Assembly: GCF_001591025.1 (NCBI RefSeq)
Contig: NZ_BCTZ01000013.1
Coordinates: 62,001-126,000 of the forward strand
DNA: 64,000 bases
Origin: Sphingomonas soli NBRC 100801
GTDB lineage: Bacteria; Pseudomonadota; Alphaproteobacteria; Sphingomonadales; Sphingomonadaceae
Reading direction: 5' to 3'
Notes under the pieces: generated by a model
Seen by the model: the letters and a program-made list of their open reading frames with translations, nothing else
What the model was told of the DNA's origin: nothing
The model's database searches: none
Shown here: positions 50,450-59,838 of the stretch, piece by piece
Position numbering within the stretch: the first letter of the stretch is position 1
Layout: every line of letters begins with the position of its first letter
Made by a program: the position numbers and the translations under genes

Positions 50450-52576
50450 TTACGGCCTTCTCGCTGGAGAGACCGGCTTGCGTCTCAGACGCGCAATCAA
50501 CTCCTCACGCAACTCTGACCAGCGCATGTTTGCGTCGGGGTCGATCGGGGGCTTTGAGTTCAGCCAGAAATCGAACCACGCCACGCCGCGCGTGTAGACC
50601 GCGAACCTGTGCGCGGGATGCGATTTGATATGGTTCTCGTCCGGGAAGACGTACATCTCGACCGGCGCGCCGTGCGCCTTCAGCGCCGCAAATGTCTCGG
50701 CGGCCCCTCGCACTTCACTATCCGAGACCTGCATCAGCAGTGGGACACGCATTCCGTCTGCATTCAACGCGAGCGACTGAGGTTTCCAGAAAGCGCGGCC
50801 GTCCGAACCAGCAGGCGGATAGCCCCAGCGTGCACCCGAGGAAGCGTAGCTGGGGCCTGCGACGAACATCATTCCAGGCTCGTCGCAGCATGAGCTGATT
50901 GCGGCGGCCTTGAACCGGTTCGAATGGTTGAGCGCGAATTGAACGGTGCTGGCGCCGTCGCTGAATCCTGTGATGCCGATCCGGTCCGGGTCGATTGAGC
51001 CGGTCGATACCGCGGTGTCGATCCCGGCATCCAGCGAGCGGAAGATACGGGTGCGCTCCGCCCACCCGGTGACGTTGATGCGTTGGGCTGCGTTCTCATC
51101 GCCTGCCGCGAGCATGGCAGGGAGCGGTTCGGGCTTCTGGAAGCTCAGCACGGCGAAACCATGGGTTGCAAGCAACTGGATCGGATAATCGTCGCCGGTC
51201 CCGCCGCGCAGGAATCCGCGGCTGAGATATTGCACGATGATCATCGGATGCTTGTCGCCCGCCTTGTGCGACGGCGGCAGGACCAGATCCCCGAAGGAGG
51301 GTACGCCGTTGCCGTCCACCCAGCGAATTCTCTGGACGCTTCCGAGCACCACGTCGGCCATATGCGGGTTCGGATCGAAGATTGGGCGAGCATCGCCGGT
51401 GTTGAGGTCCAGCTCAACGATTGTGCGAGGACGCGTCGCAGACTCGCGAGCGCACAATAGACTTCCCGCAGCCAACTGGCAGCTCGCTAGCAAATCGGTC
51501 GTCTCGAACAGGCGAACGGGCGGCCGATCGGCTCGGATATGCCAGCGGAAGAATGCGGTGCGGCCCCCATTTGAAGAAGTGCTGCCGCGCATCACGATAA
51601 GCTCGTCTGGACTGAACCACCATAGCCCGGCTATCGGACTGTTGCAGATCGCGTCGGCGCAGATCAGTTCACGCCCGCCCGCCTCAACGTGCAGCTTGGC
51701 GCCGCCGAAAGGCTGCGCGGGGTTAGCCAGCGCAACCCACGCTCGGTTCCCGGCAGGCGAACCCGCAAACAGCGTCGCATTGTTCGGCCTGAGGTTCGAA
51801 AGTCCTGGGCCGGTGCTTGCAGGCTGGGGTTCGTCCCGTACGGCGCCGGTCACTGGATCGACACGTACCGTCAGGCGTGGAAGCGGTGAGCGCGGATGCG
51901 GCCGTGCGTCGGCGGAAAGGCGAAACCGCTCGTCATAGAAATAACCGGTCGCCGCCTCGCGATCGATTTCGGCACTCTGCGCCCGCAGCGCTGGCATCGT
52001 CGTCAACAGCAGCGAACGTCCATCCTCGCTCCAGGCGATGCCAAGGACATCGTCCACTTGGCCGGGGACTGGCGTCGCCGGACGACCATCCAGGCCGACG
52101 ACCCATGCCCGGCTCACGCCCTGGTCGCGTCTAAGAAATGCCAGCGACTGGCCATCGGGGGACCAGACCGGGTTCCCCTGTTTGACGGCGCCCGTCACGA
52201 CAGCTTCGATGCCGAAGATGTCGGTCACACTCAGGATGAGTTCGCCTCCGACATCGAGGAGCTTTGGCTGCGCGCTGCCGTCGATCGCGATCAGGACCAG
52301 ACCGATGCAATAGCTGTCGGTTGCGACATCGGCACGCCTGAGCGTCAACGCTGCATATCTGCCATCCGGGGAGATGCTGAAAGCCTCGGTGGCGCCTTCA
52401 ACGCGCCCGAAGTCGCGCAATTCGATGAGGTCCTGGGCCGTTATCGCCCGCGGACCTGCTGCCGCCTCACGAGGAGGCGGCAACAGGCGCTCGATACAGG
52501 TCGCGGGCGTTGCGTGCGCCACCGCGATCCCGACCGAGACGTTGAGGAGGAGACACGCGACCGCGCACTTCACCAT
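50450..52576 (-). CDS. AtxE2-like lasso peptide isopeptidase (S9 family)
   Basis: A 708-residue exported S9-fold hydrolase: signal peptide (VACLLLNVSVGIAVAHA), beta-propeller (residues 60-420) and C-terminal hydrolase. Candidate triad S539 in ITGFSDGAST, E621 in QVSDSEVRG and H649 in PDENHIKSH; the spacings equal those I recall for AtxE2 (S527, E610, H638). It would open the ring isopeptide bond of imported lasso peptides in the periplasm. Its start overlaps the TonB-receptor stop by seven bases, fixing a sigma-receptor-isopeptidase operon. Confidence 0.88.
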   Translation of the reverse strand: MVKCAVACLLLNVSVGIAVAHATPATCIERLLPPPREAAAGPRAITAQDLIELRDFGRVEGATEAFSISPDGRYAALTLRRADVATDSYCIGLVLIAIDGSAQPKLLDVGGELILSVTDIFGIEAVVTGAVKQGNPVWSPDGQSLAFLRRDQGVSRAWVVGLDGRPATPVPGQVDDVLGIAWSEDGRSLLLTTMPALRAQSAEIDREAATGYFYDERFRLSADARPHPRSPLPRLTVRVDPVTGAVRDEPQPASTGPGLSNLRPNNATLFAGSPAGNRAWVALANPAQPFGGAKLHVEAGGRELICADAICNSPIAGLWWFSPDELIVMRGSTSSNGGRTAFFRWHIRADRPPVRLFETTDLLASCQLAAGSLLCARESATRPRTIVELDLNTGDARPIFDPNPHMADVVLGSVQRIRWVDGNGVPSFGDLVLPPSHKAGDKHPMIIVQYLSRGFLRGGTGDDYPIQLLATHGFAVLSFQKPEPLPAMLAAGDENAAQRINVTGWAERTRIFRSLDAGIDTAVSTGSIDPDRIGITGFSDGASTVQFALNHSNRFKAAAISSCCDEPGMMFVAGPSYASSGARWGYPPAGSDGRAFWKPQSLALNADGMRVPLLMQVSDSEVRGAAETFAALKAHGAPVEMYVFPDENHIKSHPAHRFAVYTRGVAWFDFWLNSKPPIDPDANMRWSELREELIARLRRKPVSPARRP

Positions 52577-55500
52577 GTCTTCGTGACCTGGAGTGCGACG
52601 AAGCGGCCGAGCGGGCTGGCGTTCTCACCGTCATATCCGCTGGTGTAGGCGCCCGCGAGATAGGTCAGGTACGGCGGATCCGCATCAAACACATTGGTGG
52701 CGTTGAGCGAGATGCGCAGCCCTCTCAGAGGACCGCGATCGCGGTCGAACGCGTAGCCGATGTTGAAATCGAACGTGGTCCACGAATGGACTCGGGCGAC
52801 CGGATTCACCGTCCGGTTCGTATAGCCGTCGGTGTAGTTGACGAAGACCGTCGCGCCGAAGCCGCCGCTGGACCAGCCGGCGCGACCCCGCACGCGCAAG
52901 TCGACCGGGTTGCCGGTGGTGTCGGCAACGTCGGCGGGCTTCGCCGTCACCGTCAGTTGCTGCCGGATATGCAGGATATAGGTCCCGACCGCGCCCAGTT
53001 CCACGCGCCCGCCGGCGGCGTCGAAGCCATATCCGATATCGAAATCGATGCCCGACTGCTTGACGATGGAGAGATTGGTGAGCCGCGCATCGACTTCCGC
53101 CGCGAAGGTCGCCGTGCGCGGGATGCCAGCCAAGTCGAGATAATAGGGCGAGTCGAAAATCTCGGCGACGCGCGCTGCCGACGGGACAGAAATCACCGGC
53201 GCATAGATGTCCCGGTCAGTCAGGAAGCTGTTGATGTTGGTGGCGACCGAGCCGATCCGGTCGCGATAGTCCACGTTGAACCAGGTCAGCCCGGCATGGA
53301 AGCCGGGCAGTCCCTTGGGGGCGAAGTCGGCACCCAGCGTCCAGCTGGTGGCTCGCTCGGGTGTCAGGTCGGGATCGTTGCCCCGGATGACGAGGATGTT
53401 CGACATGCCTGTTGGCGAGGCCGGATCGGCGACGGGATAGGCGAAATATCCCATCGAGCCCGGGTCCTGACGAAGCTCCGTGAAGGTGGGAGCCCGGAAC
53501 GACTTGCCGTAGCTTCCGCGCAACGTGAGGCCATCGATAGGCTGCCACGAGATACCCAGTTTCGGGTTCGTGGTTTTTCCGAAATCGCTATATTCCTCCG
53601 TGCGGACCGCCGCCGACAGGTCGAGCTTGTTGAACCCGGGCATGATGGCATCGCCGCCGAACAGGGGGATCAGCAATTCGCCATATAGCCCCTTCACCAC
53701 GCGGGTACCCGGCAGCGGGGCCTTGGCGATCGGTATGGGCGTCAGCGTTGAAACATAGGTTGTGCCCCCACCATCACGGTAGCTGTCCTCGCGATACTCG
53801 CCGCCAAAAGCGAGCCGCACATCGCCCGCCGGCAGCGCAAAGAGCGGTCCATCGGCGCGTAACGTGCCCGACCAGACGATGCCGTCATAGTTGCGATCAC
53901 TATAGCCTCGAATCGAATCGATCGTGGCGCGGTTGGTTGAGGGGCCATCGCCGAAAAGATTATAGGCAGTCGCAGGGTTTGTGTCGGCAAGAGCCAGCGC
54001 AAGCCGGGCGGTGTTGACGCGGTTGAGCAGCAGATAGCGCTCGGCAAGCCGCCCCCAAGTACCATGCGCATCGACCGTCCAGCGCCCGAATGTGGCTTCC
54101 AGCCCGGCGGTGCCGCCATAGGCCCGGACCTGTCCATGTTGGGTCTGGGGGCCGAGATCGCGCGCGAAGCTATACTGCACACCGACCGGCAGATGCGTAC
54201 CGATTGGATCGACATAAAAGGGATTGGTGACCGGCACCGTGCGGCGCGTGTCATTCTCCGGCCGTACGCCTTGGTCGAACTTGCGCCAGGTCGCGAGCCC
54301 ATGTGCGTAGAAGCGTAGCGTCTCGGTCAGGTCCTGGCTTACAGCGGCGAACAGCGAATGGCGCTGCTGCTGAGGAAGAATATCGACGCCGTACCAATTG
54401 TCGCCGCGATTGATCGCGTCGGGAGTGAGCCGGGCGGCGGTCAGTCCGACGCCATTCTGGCCGCTTGGAATCGCGAAGTTCCGGCCGCCCGCGATGATCG
54501 TCCCCGGGCTCGCATAGTTGCTGCGGCGATCGGGGCCGCCAAAGGCCCGCAGATCGTCGGTGATATAAGGACGATCGGCGGCCTCAAGCCTGCCCCGCTG
54601 ATAGAATTCATAGGCCAACACCGCGTGGCCGCCCGTCCAGCGAACGCCGATAAGCTGACTCGCCTGATATTCGTCGGCATGCCCGTCAGCGGTGCCGATC
54701 CGAAAGCTCGTTTCCGCGCCGCTGAAATTGTTGCGGGTGACGACGTTGACGACGCCCGCGACCGCGTCAGACCCATAGATTGCCGACGATCCGTCGGGCA
54801 CGATTTCGACGCGTTCGATCACTGATGCCGGGATGACGGAAATGTCGGCGAAGGTGCCGCTGATACCGCCAAGTGGCGGACGGTCGCCGTTGATCAGCAC
54901 CAGGGTCGAGGTCTGTCCGAGCCCACGCAGGTTCACTCCGGAGCCCCGCGATACGTTGCCGTTGCCGGCGGCAGAGAGAAGACCGGTGGTATTCTCATTG
55001 GCTCCACCGGCGAAGTTCTGAGGGATCGACTGGACGATCTGCTGGGTCGTAGCGAACCCTCCCTTGGCTATGTCCGAGCGGTCTAGGGTGATGACGGAAA
55101 CGCCAACCGGGCCGCTCCCGCGGATCCTCGTGCCCGTGACTAGGATCTCCCCCTGCCCCTCAGCGGTTTCGTTTCCCTCCTGGCCGGTATCCTCGCGCTG
55201 CACGACGAGCGTGTTGCCGACGAACACCACGCGCAGCCGGCTACCGCGAAGCAACAGCGAGACCGCGTCCTCCGGACGGAATTTGCCCTTCAGCGCCGGC
55301 GCCTGATGGCCCGCCACGAGTTCGGTCGGCGCAATGACCTGCGTGCCCGACTGCTGCACGATCGCGCGCAGCGCAGCGCCCAGATCCTGGCTCGGAATAT
55401 TGAACTCGCGCGCATCGTCCGCCTGCGCAAACGCCACCGGCGCAACCATGATCATCGCCGTGCCGGCCAAAGCCAGCGCACCCATTTTCCCCATGCGCAT
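52570..55500 (-). CDS. TonB-dependent receptor with N-terminal signalling (STN) domain
   Basis: A 976-residue outer-membrane receptor: signal peptide (ALAGTAMIMVAPVAFAQA), STN domain (residues 28-102: FNIPSQDLGAALRAIVQQSG), plug (EILVTGTRIRG, with VERVEIVPDGSSAIYGSDAVAGVVNVVTR) and a barrel ending LQVTKTW. The STN domain marks a transducer that signals through FecR to the ECF sigma factor. The probable ligand is the lasso peptide, from its coupling to the isopeptidase gene. GGGGAG precedes the ATG at 55500. Confidence 0.92.
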   Translation of the reverse strand: MRMGKMGALALAGTAMIMVAPVAFAQADDAREFNIPSQDLGAALRAIVQQSGTQVIAPTELVAGHQAPALKGKFRPEDAVSLLLRGSRLRVVFVGNTLVVQREDTGQEGNETAEGQGEILVTGTRIRGSGPVGVSVITLDRSDIAKGGFATTQQIVQSIPQNFAGGANENTTGLLSAAGNGNVSRGSGVNLRGLGQTSTLVLINGDRPPLGGISGTFADISVIPASVIERVEIVPDGSSAIYGSDAVAGVVNVVTRNNFSGAETSFRIGTADGHADEYQASQLIGVRWTGGHAVLAYEFYQRGRLEAADRPYITDDLRAFGGPDRRSNYASPGTIIAGGRNFAIPSGQNGVGLTAARLTPDAINRGDNWYGVDILPQQQRHSLFAAVSQDLTETLRFYAHGLATWRKFDQGVRPENDTRRTVPVTNPFYVDPIGTHLPVGVQYSFARDLGPQTQHGQVRAYGGTAGLEATFGRWTVDAHGTWGRLAERYLLLNRVNTARLALALADTNPATAYNLFGDGPSTNRATIDSIRGYSDRNYDGIVWSGTLRADGPLFALPAGDVRLAFGGEYREDSYRDGGGTTYVSTLTPIPIAKAPLPGTRVVKGLYGELLIPLFGGDAIMPGFNKLDLSAAVRTEEYSDFGKTTNPKLGISWQPIDGLTLRGSYGKSFRAPTFTELRQDPGSMGYFAYPVADPASPTGMSNILVIRGNDPDLTPERATSWTLGADFAPKGLPGFHAGLTWFNVDYRDRIGSVATNINSFLTDRDIYAPVISVPSAARVAEIFDSPYYLDLAGIPRTATFAAEVDARLTNLSIVKQSGIDFDIGYGFDAAGGRVELGAVGTYILHIRQQLTVTAKPADVADTTGNPVDLRVRGRAGWSSGGFGATVFVNYTDGYTNRTVNPVARVHSWTTFDFNIGYAFDRDRGPLRGLRISLNATNVFDADPPYLTYLAGAYTSGYDGENASPLGRFVALQVTKTW

Positions 55501-55598
55501 CTATCGCTCCCCATTTTGATGCCGCCGATTTGGCGGTCTGGGGTGCGAGACGAGGTTGGGCGGAAAACCCGCCTAAAATAATTTTGGGGTCATTTAGA

Positions 55599-56603
55599 TT
55601 ATGGGCGGCGAAGGATCAGATCGCCTTGCGGCGAGCGCTCGACGCGCAGCGAGAAGGCCGCGGCAAGGGCGGCGGCAAGTTCATCGACCGGAAGCGGCCG
55701 GAACCCGCCAGTCACGCGCTGGGAAGCAAGCGAGGGGTCGCCCAGGCGGATCTTACGCGGCGAATAGCGATTGGTCTGCTCGAGCACGTCGCCCAGCGGC
55801 ATGCCGTCGAATTCGAGCATGCCGGAAACCCACTGCTGCGTGCCCGGCGGCGCCTTGGCCACCTGAGGCCTGCGGGAAAGATCGGTGAAGCATTCGCCGG
55901 GCGAGAGCCGCGTCACCGCCGCCACGCTGCCCGCGGGCGCAAGGCCGCGAACATCGACCGAACCGCGAAGCAGGCTCACCCTCACCCCTCCCGGCTCGAA
56001 CCCGACATCGAACAAGGTCCCGAGCGCCGTGACGGTCCGGCCGCCCGCCTCGACCCGGAACGGGCGCGCCGCATCATGGGAGACATCGAACCGGGCACGC
56101 CCCCGGACGAGACGAACCAGGCGCAGATCGCCCGACAATCGGACCTCGATCGCGCTGTCGGTGTCGAGAGTCACCGTCGATCCATCCGCGAGCTTCACAG
56201 AGCGGATCTCGCCCACGCGAGACACTGTCGGCTCGGTGGCAGCAACCAGCGGCCCGTCGGGCGCTCCACTCGGCGCGCGCAGGAGCCAGAAGCCTGCCAA
56301 CACCACCAGCAGCAGGGCAGCCACCGCGAAGGCCGGTCGCGCACCGGGCATTTCCCAGATCGGAGGCCTGCGCTCGGGCAGGCGGCGGTTGCGCCCCATC
56401 TCGGTGTCCGCGAGCCCGCCCGTCTTGAGCCATTGCCCGCCGGCCTCCTCATAGGCCTGGCGATGCGAAGGATCTGCGTCGCGCCACCGCTCGAACTCTG
56501 CACGCAGCTTTTCGCGATCGGGCCCTCGCATCCGCGCGAACCAGATTCCTGCCTGCTTGGCGACGGCAGGGCTGTAGCCGTCGTTGGGTCCGGGACCCGG
56601 CAT
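55599..56603 (-). CDS. fecR: FecR-family anti-sigma / signal transducer
   Basis: A 334-residue inner-membrane protein: cytoplasmic anti-sigma part (AKQAGIWFARMRGPDREKLRAEFERWRDADPSHRQAYEEA), one membrane helix (FAVAALLLVVLAGFWLL) and the periplasmic FecR domain (RSVKLADGSTVTLDTDSAIEV, GRARFDVSHDAARPFRVEAGGRTVTALGT) plus a C-terminal STN-like half that meets the receptor. Start ATG 56603 overlaps the sigma stop (TGATG). Confidence 0.9.
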   Translation of the reverse strand: MPGPGPNDGYSPAVAKQAGIWFARMRGPDREKLRAEFERWRDADPSHRQAYEEAGGQWLKTGGLADTEMGRNRRLPERRPPIWEMPGARPAFAVAALLLVVLAGFWLLRAPSGAPDGPLVAATEPTVSRVGEIRSVKLADGSTVTLDTDSAIEVRLSGDLRLVRLVRGRARFDVSHDAARPFRVEAGGRTVTALGTLFDVGFEPGGVRVSLLRGSVDVRGLAPAGSVAAVTRLSPGECFTDLSRRPQVAKAPPGTQQWVSGMLEFDGMPLGDVLEQTNRYSPRKIRLGDPSLASQRVTGGFRPLPVDELAAALAAAFSLRVERSPQGDLILRRP

Positions 56604-57160
56604 CAATCCTTGCCCGCGAACTGAATAAGCATCGTCATTGCCTTGGCCATCTGCTTCTCTACGCCCGAGACGGACATGCCGGTCCGTTCGGCGATTTCGG
56701 TATAGCTGAGGCCGTCGAGGCGATGCGCCATGAATATTTCCCGAGTCTTGGGCTTCATCCGACGCATTACCGCCTCGATCCGCGCGAGACTATCGCGAGC
56801 TTCGAGCCGGGACACTTCATTTGCCACCGAAATGGCATCTTCATCGAACGGGACGTGCATCCGCTCGCCCCGGCCGGACGCGCTCTTTGCCCGATCGCGC
56901 AGCAGGTTGCGAGCCACCTGGCGCAAAAACGCGCGGGGTCGCGCGATCGGCTCGCTGCGCGCCTGCTCGCTTTGCGCAAGCCGCAGGAACACTTCCTGGG
57001 CAACGTCGCCGGCATCCTCAGGATTGGATCGATAGCGGGTGATGAACCGGACGAGCGCATGGCGTTCATTCCGATAGATCATCTCCAGCCCAAGCGGGGC
57101 TGCGTCCGCGTCGTCGGCATCGCTGAAGACCGGAACGGTCGAAGGCGCTGGAGGCGACAT
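56603..57160 (-). CDS. fecI: ECF sigma factor, FecI-like
   Basis: A 185-residue sigma factor with region 2 (NERHALVRFITRYRSNPEDAGDVAQEVFLRLA) and region 4 (KTREIFMAHRLDGLSYTEIAERTGMSVSGVEKQM). GGAGCGG precedes ATG 57160, which is chosen because longer frames add a non-conserved Arg-rich stretch. It is the first gene of the sigma, FecR, receptor, isopeptidase set and probably drives the receptor gene. Confidence 0.9.
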   Translation of the reverse strand: MSPPAPSTVPVFSDADDADAAPLGLEMIYRNERHALVRFITRYRSNPEDAGDVAQEVFLRLAQSEQARSEPIARPRAFLRQVARNLLRDRAKSASGRGERMHVPFDEDAISVANEVSRLEARDSLARIEAVMRRMKPKTREIFMAHRLDGLSYTEIAERTGMSVSGVEKQMAKAMTMLIQFAGKD

Positions 57161-57724
57161 CAGGCCGCTCCACGCCCGCTGGACAGACCGCCGCCCTTCC
57201 CAACCATGGCCTCCATCTCCCCGCCTTCCGAACGCGAGGCGGGCCGGCAGAAGCCGGGTGTTGAGAACAAGTTTGAGGACTTGCGCCGACGCCTTTAGCC
57301 GCGAACGGCCTGGACATGCGCGTCGGCCACCCGGCAACTGGTCGCCTGGATAGGGATCTCAAACGAGGTTCTCACGCCTCGGCACCGCATTTTGAACGGT
57401 GCACTCCAAGACTAGGATTGGAAGGGTTCAAAAGGCAAGCCAATCAGGAAAGTAAGGAATCGCAACCGCTTCGGACGAATCTTCGCAGTCACTGCGACCT
57501 AAAAGTCGCACGCGCCGCAGGCGCCAAAAAAGGACGCACCCTTGCAGACGGACGGCCGTCGCGGCGGCGTGCGCGCGGGCCTGGGGGCCAGCCGCCGCCG
57601 TGACCTCCGGCCGGTCGCAAGCGTGCCACGCGGGTCAAAGAAGCGCGGACCCTGACGCCTTCGCAGAAGGCGCAGAGCACGCTCCGCTGATCCCCCGCGT
57701 TCCGATTTAATGCACGCCTGTGAA
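57161..57724. other. intergenic region upstream of the sigma factor operon
   Basis: About 560 bp without a convincing gene on either strand. It must hold the promoter of the sigma-factor operon and the 3' side of the ATPase-methyltransferase gene. It contains GC-rich hairpins near 57555-57610. No tRNA or repeat family member is seen. Confidence 0.4.
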
Positions 57725-59545
57725 CTAGGCGACGGTCGCATCCGTCTGGCCTTTGGCAAGGCAGGAAGTCACTCTCGCCAACCCAAACACAGCATTCAGC
57801 AAATGCCGCTGGTCAGTAATGCTGGAGACCGGCCCGACGCCTTCGTACGTCTGCGTGTATTGCTCCTTGAGCCCCTCCCACGCTGCGATCACGATTTCGC
57901 GGATGGCCTCGCGAGGAGGGAGCGTGTCGGGCGGCGCGCTCGCCGCGAGACAATAGGATTCGGCGCCATGAACCGAGAAGCCGCGGACCGCCACCTTGAA
58001 GCCCAAGGCAAGGAACAGGTCGGCCAGCCATTGCTGGGGGACCGGGATCGCGAAGCGCTCAGGGGCGAGCAAGGGGTAGATCTCGGTCACGAGCACAATG
58101 CCATTTTCGACGCCGGAGATGGCGTTCCACGCGTCGATGAGCGCGTCGCACCATGCCTCGGGGTCGAGCACGTGCAACACATTGGTGAGCAGGACGAGCC
58201 CGGCACGGACACCGGCCAGATCGGCTCGCGTTCCCACGACCTGTACAGAAACACCGTCGATCGGGGATCGGGCCAGTAAAGCCGCCCGGGTCGCGGGGAC
58301 CGGCTCGTAGAGGATCCATGAGACCGGTTCGCGACTGGTCGTCGCCGAACGCTTGGATAATTCGGCAAGGGTTCGTCCCAGACCGGCGCCCCAATCGAGC
58401 ACGACCCCGCACACGGGAGCGAAGGACGCGATGAACGACGCAATCTCCTCGGTCTGCCTGTCCATATACACCCGACGATTGGACGGCGCCGGATCGCATC
58501 CGAACAGGGTCCGCACCGCTTCGTTCAGATGGAGGTCGACGGACTCACGGACGAGGGCGGCTGTCGCGAGAAGCGCAGCGTCGGTCACATCGAACAACCG
58601 GTAGGCGCTGGCGAGCTTGGCTCGATCCGTTTCGAGCCGGGTGATCCGGCGCGGCGCGGATGGCTGCTTTTGGTATTTCAGGGCCTGAGCTGCGAACATC
58701 GGCCGGGGCGATGGCAATGCTTCCACATAGAATACCGCATCGACCGCGCGCCCGAAGATCAGATGGGGATGGTGGCTCGACAGGATCGTCTGACGGCAGT
58801 TGCGCTTGAGGTACTCGATCGTGCGCGAGATCAGTTCGGGATGCATGAAATTTTCGACTTCGTCGAAGATGTAGACTTCGGGCTTGAGAGCGAGAGTCGT
58901 TGCCAGAACGGTGAAGTAGGATTTCTGCCCATCGCTCCAGTTGGCAAAGGGCGCCGTAACGCCGCTTGCCCATCCAATCACCAGCTCGATGCCATCTTTT
59001 GCACGGCGGACACCGAGCCGGCAGTCGAACATGTCTTCGAACAATTTTGCGAATTCAGGAAGGTCGCTGCCCAGCCAGTATAGGCGCTCTTCCTCTTCCG
59101 GCCCGATCGCCGCAACCACGGTCTGCCGGTAGGCAGGATCGATTCCCCAGCGGGCATGATCGAAGTCCTCGGGCAATCCCAGAGCCTGGATCAGCAGGCC
59201 GAAGATGACGATCTGAACCTGGAGGTCGTGATCATTGTCGGCAATCGCTTTACCGGCTCGCGTCCCGGCCAGCATTCCAAGCGAAGTCATCTGCACCTTG
59301 TGGTGGTGCGGACGGTGGCTGGTGACCTTGGCAGTCAGATCGGCCGTCCAGCCATGACCCTTGTTGAAGCCGGCGGCGCTTTTGCCGCCGAGCAGGTCCT
59401 TCAGCATGCGCAGGATGAATGACTTGCCGCTGCCGTTTGGTCCGCACAGCACCGTGACGGTTCCCAGGCCTCCCTCGGACGGCAATGGGAATTGCAACGG
59501 GTTTTCGCCAATGGTCGAGGCCGGCATTGCGAGCGAACGGATCAT
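57725..59545 (-). CDS. AAA/SMC-like ATPase fused to a SAM methyltransferase domain
   Basis: A 606-residue fusion (residue numbers here count from a GTG two codons earlier). Residues 1-275 are an OLD/AAA15-like ATPase: Walker A GPNGSGKS at 37-44, signature WSDGQKSYF at 205-213, Walker B EVYIFDEVENF at 225-235 and the switch His in SSHHPH. Residues 375-540 are a methyltransferase: motif I VVLDWGAGLGR (383-393) and LVLLTNVLHVLDPEAW. No nuclease TOPRIM domain is seen. ATG 59545 has GAGG upstream. It follows the CHAT gene by about 110 bases on the same strand. Confidence 0.75.
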   Translation of the reverse strand: MIRSLAMPASTIGENPLQFPLPSEGGLGTVTVLCGPNGSGKSFILRMLKDLLGGKSAAGFNKGHGWTADLTAKVTSHRPHHHKVQMTSLGMLAGTRAGKAIADNDHDLQVQIVIFGLLIQALGLPEDFDHARWGIDPAYRQTVVAAIGPEEEERLYWLGSDLPEFAKLFEDMFDCRLGVRRAKDGIELVIGWASGVTAPFANWSDGQKSYFTVLATTLALKPEVYIFDEVENFMHPELISRTIEYLKRNCRQTILSSHHPHLIFGRAVDAVFYVEALPSPRPMFAAQALKYQKQPSAPRRITRLETDRAKLASAYRLFDVTDAALLATAALVRESVDLHLNEAVRTLFGCDPAPSNRRVYMDRQTEEIASFIASFAPVCGVVLDWGAGLGRTLAELSKRSATTSREPVSWILYEPVPATRAALLARSPIDGVSVQVVGTRADLAGVRAGLVLLTNVLHVLDPEAWCDALIDAWNAISGVENGIVLVTEIYPLLAPERFAIPVPQQWLADLFLALGFKVAVRGFSVHGAESYCLAASAPPDTLPPREAIREIVIAAWEGLKEQYTQTYEGVGPVSSITDQRHLLNAVFGLARVTSCLAKGQTDATVA

Positions 59546-59656
59546 CGGCACCTCGAGCCTGCGCCAGTGTTGCCGCAGATAATCGATAGTAGCTCACTTG
59601 CACACGCGCTCATATGCGTCGGGAGGGTTCGACCGGATGGCGGAACTTGCGCCTGC

Positions 59657-59838
59657 TCAATTCCCAGCGTTCGCATTCTCACGACCGTCACTATGCCGCC
59701 TTACAACCGTCACGAGCGGATCGCCGAAGACGGTCATGGCGATGTCGTCGACCGGTCGTTGTCCGCGGGCGGCGCGCACGGCCTGGTTTGCCTCGAAACA
59801 GGCGTCGATGACTGGCGCACCCTCCGCCCACCGGTCGA
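59657..59838 (-). pseudogene. out-of-frame C-terminus of the CHAT protein
   Basis: In the frame next to that of the CHAT gene, LDRWAEGAPVIDACFEANQA, RPVDDIAMTVFGDPLVTVV continues exactly where the long frame derails. FGDP is the usual end of CHAT domains. Insertion of a single C near 59840 would join the two. Confidence 0.7.
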
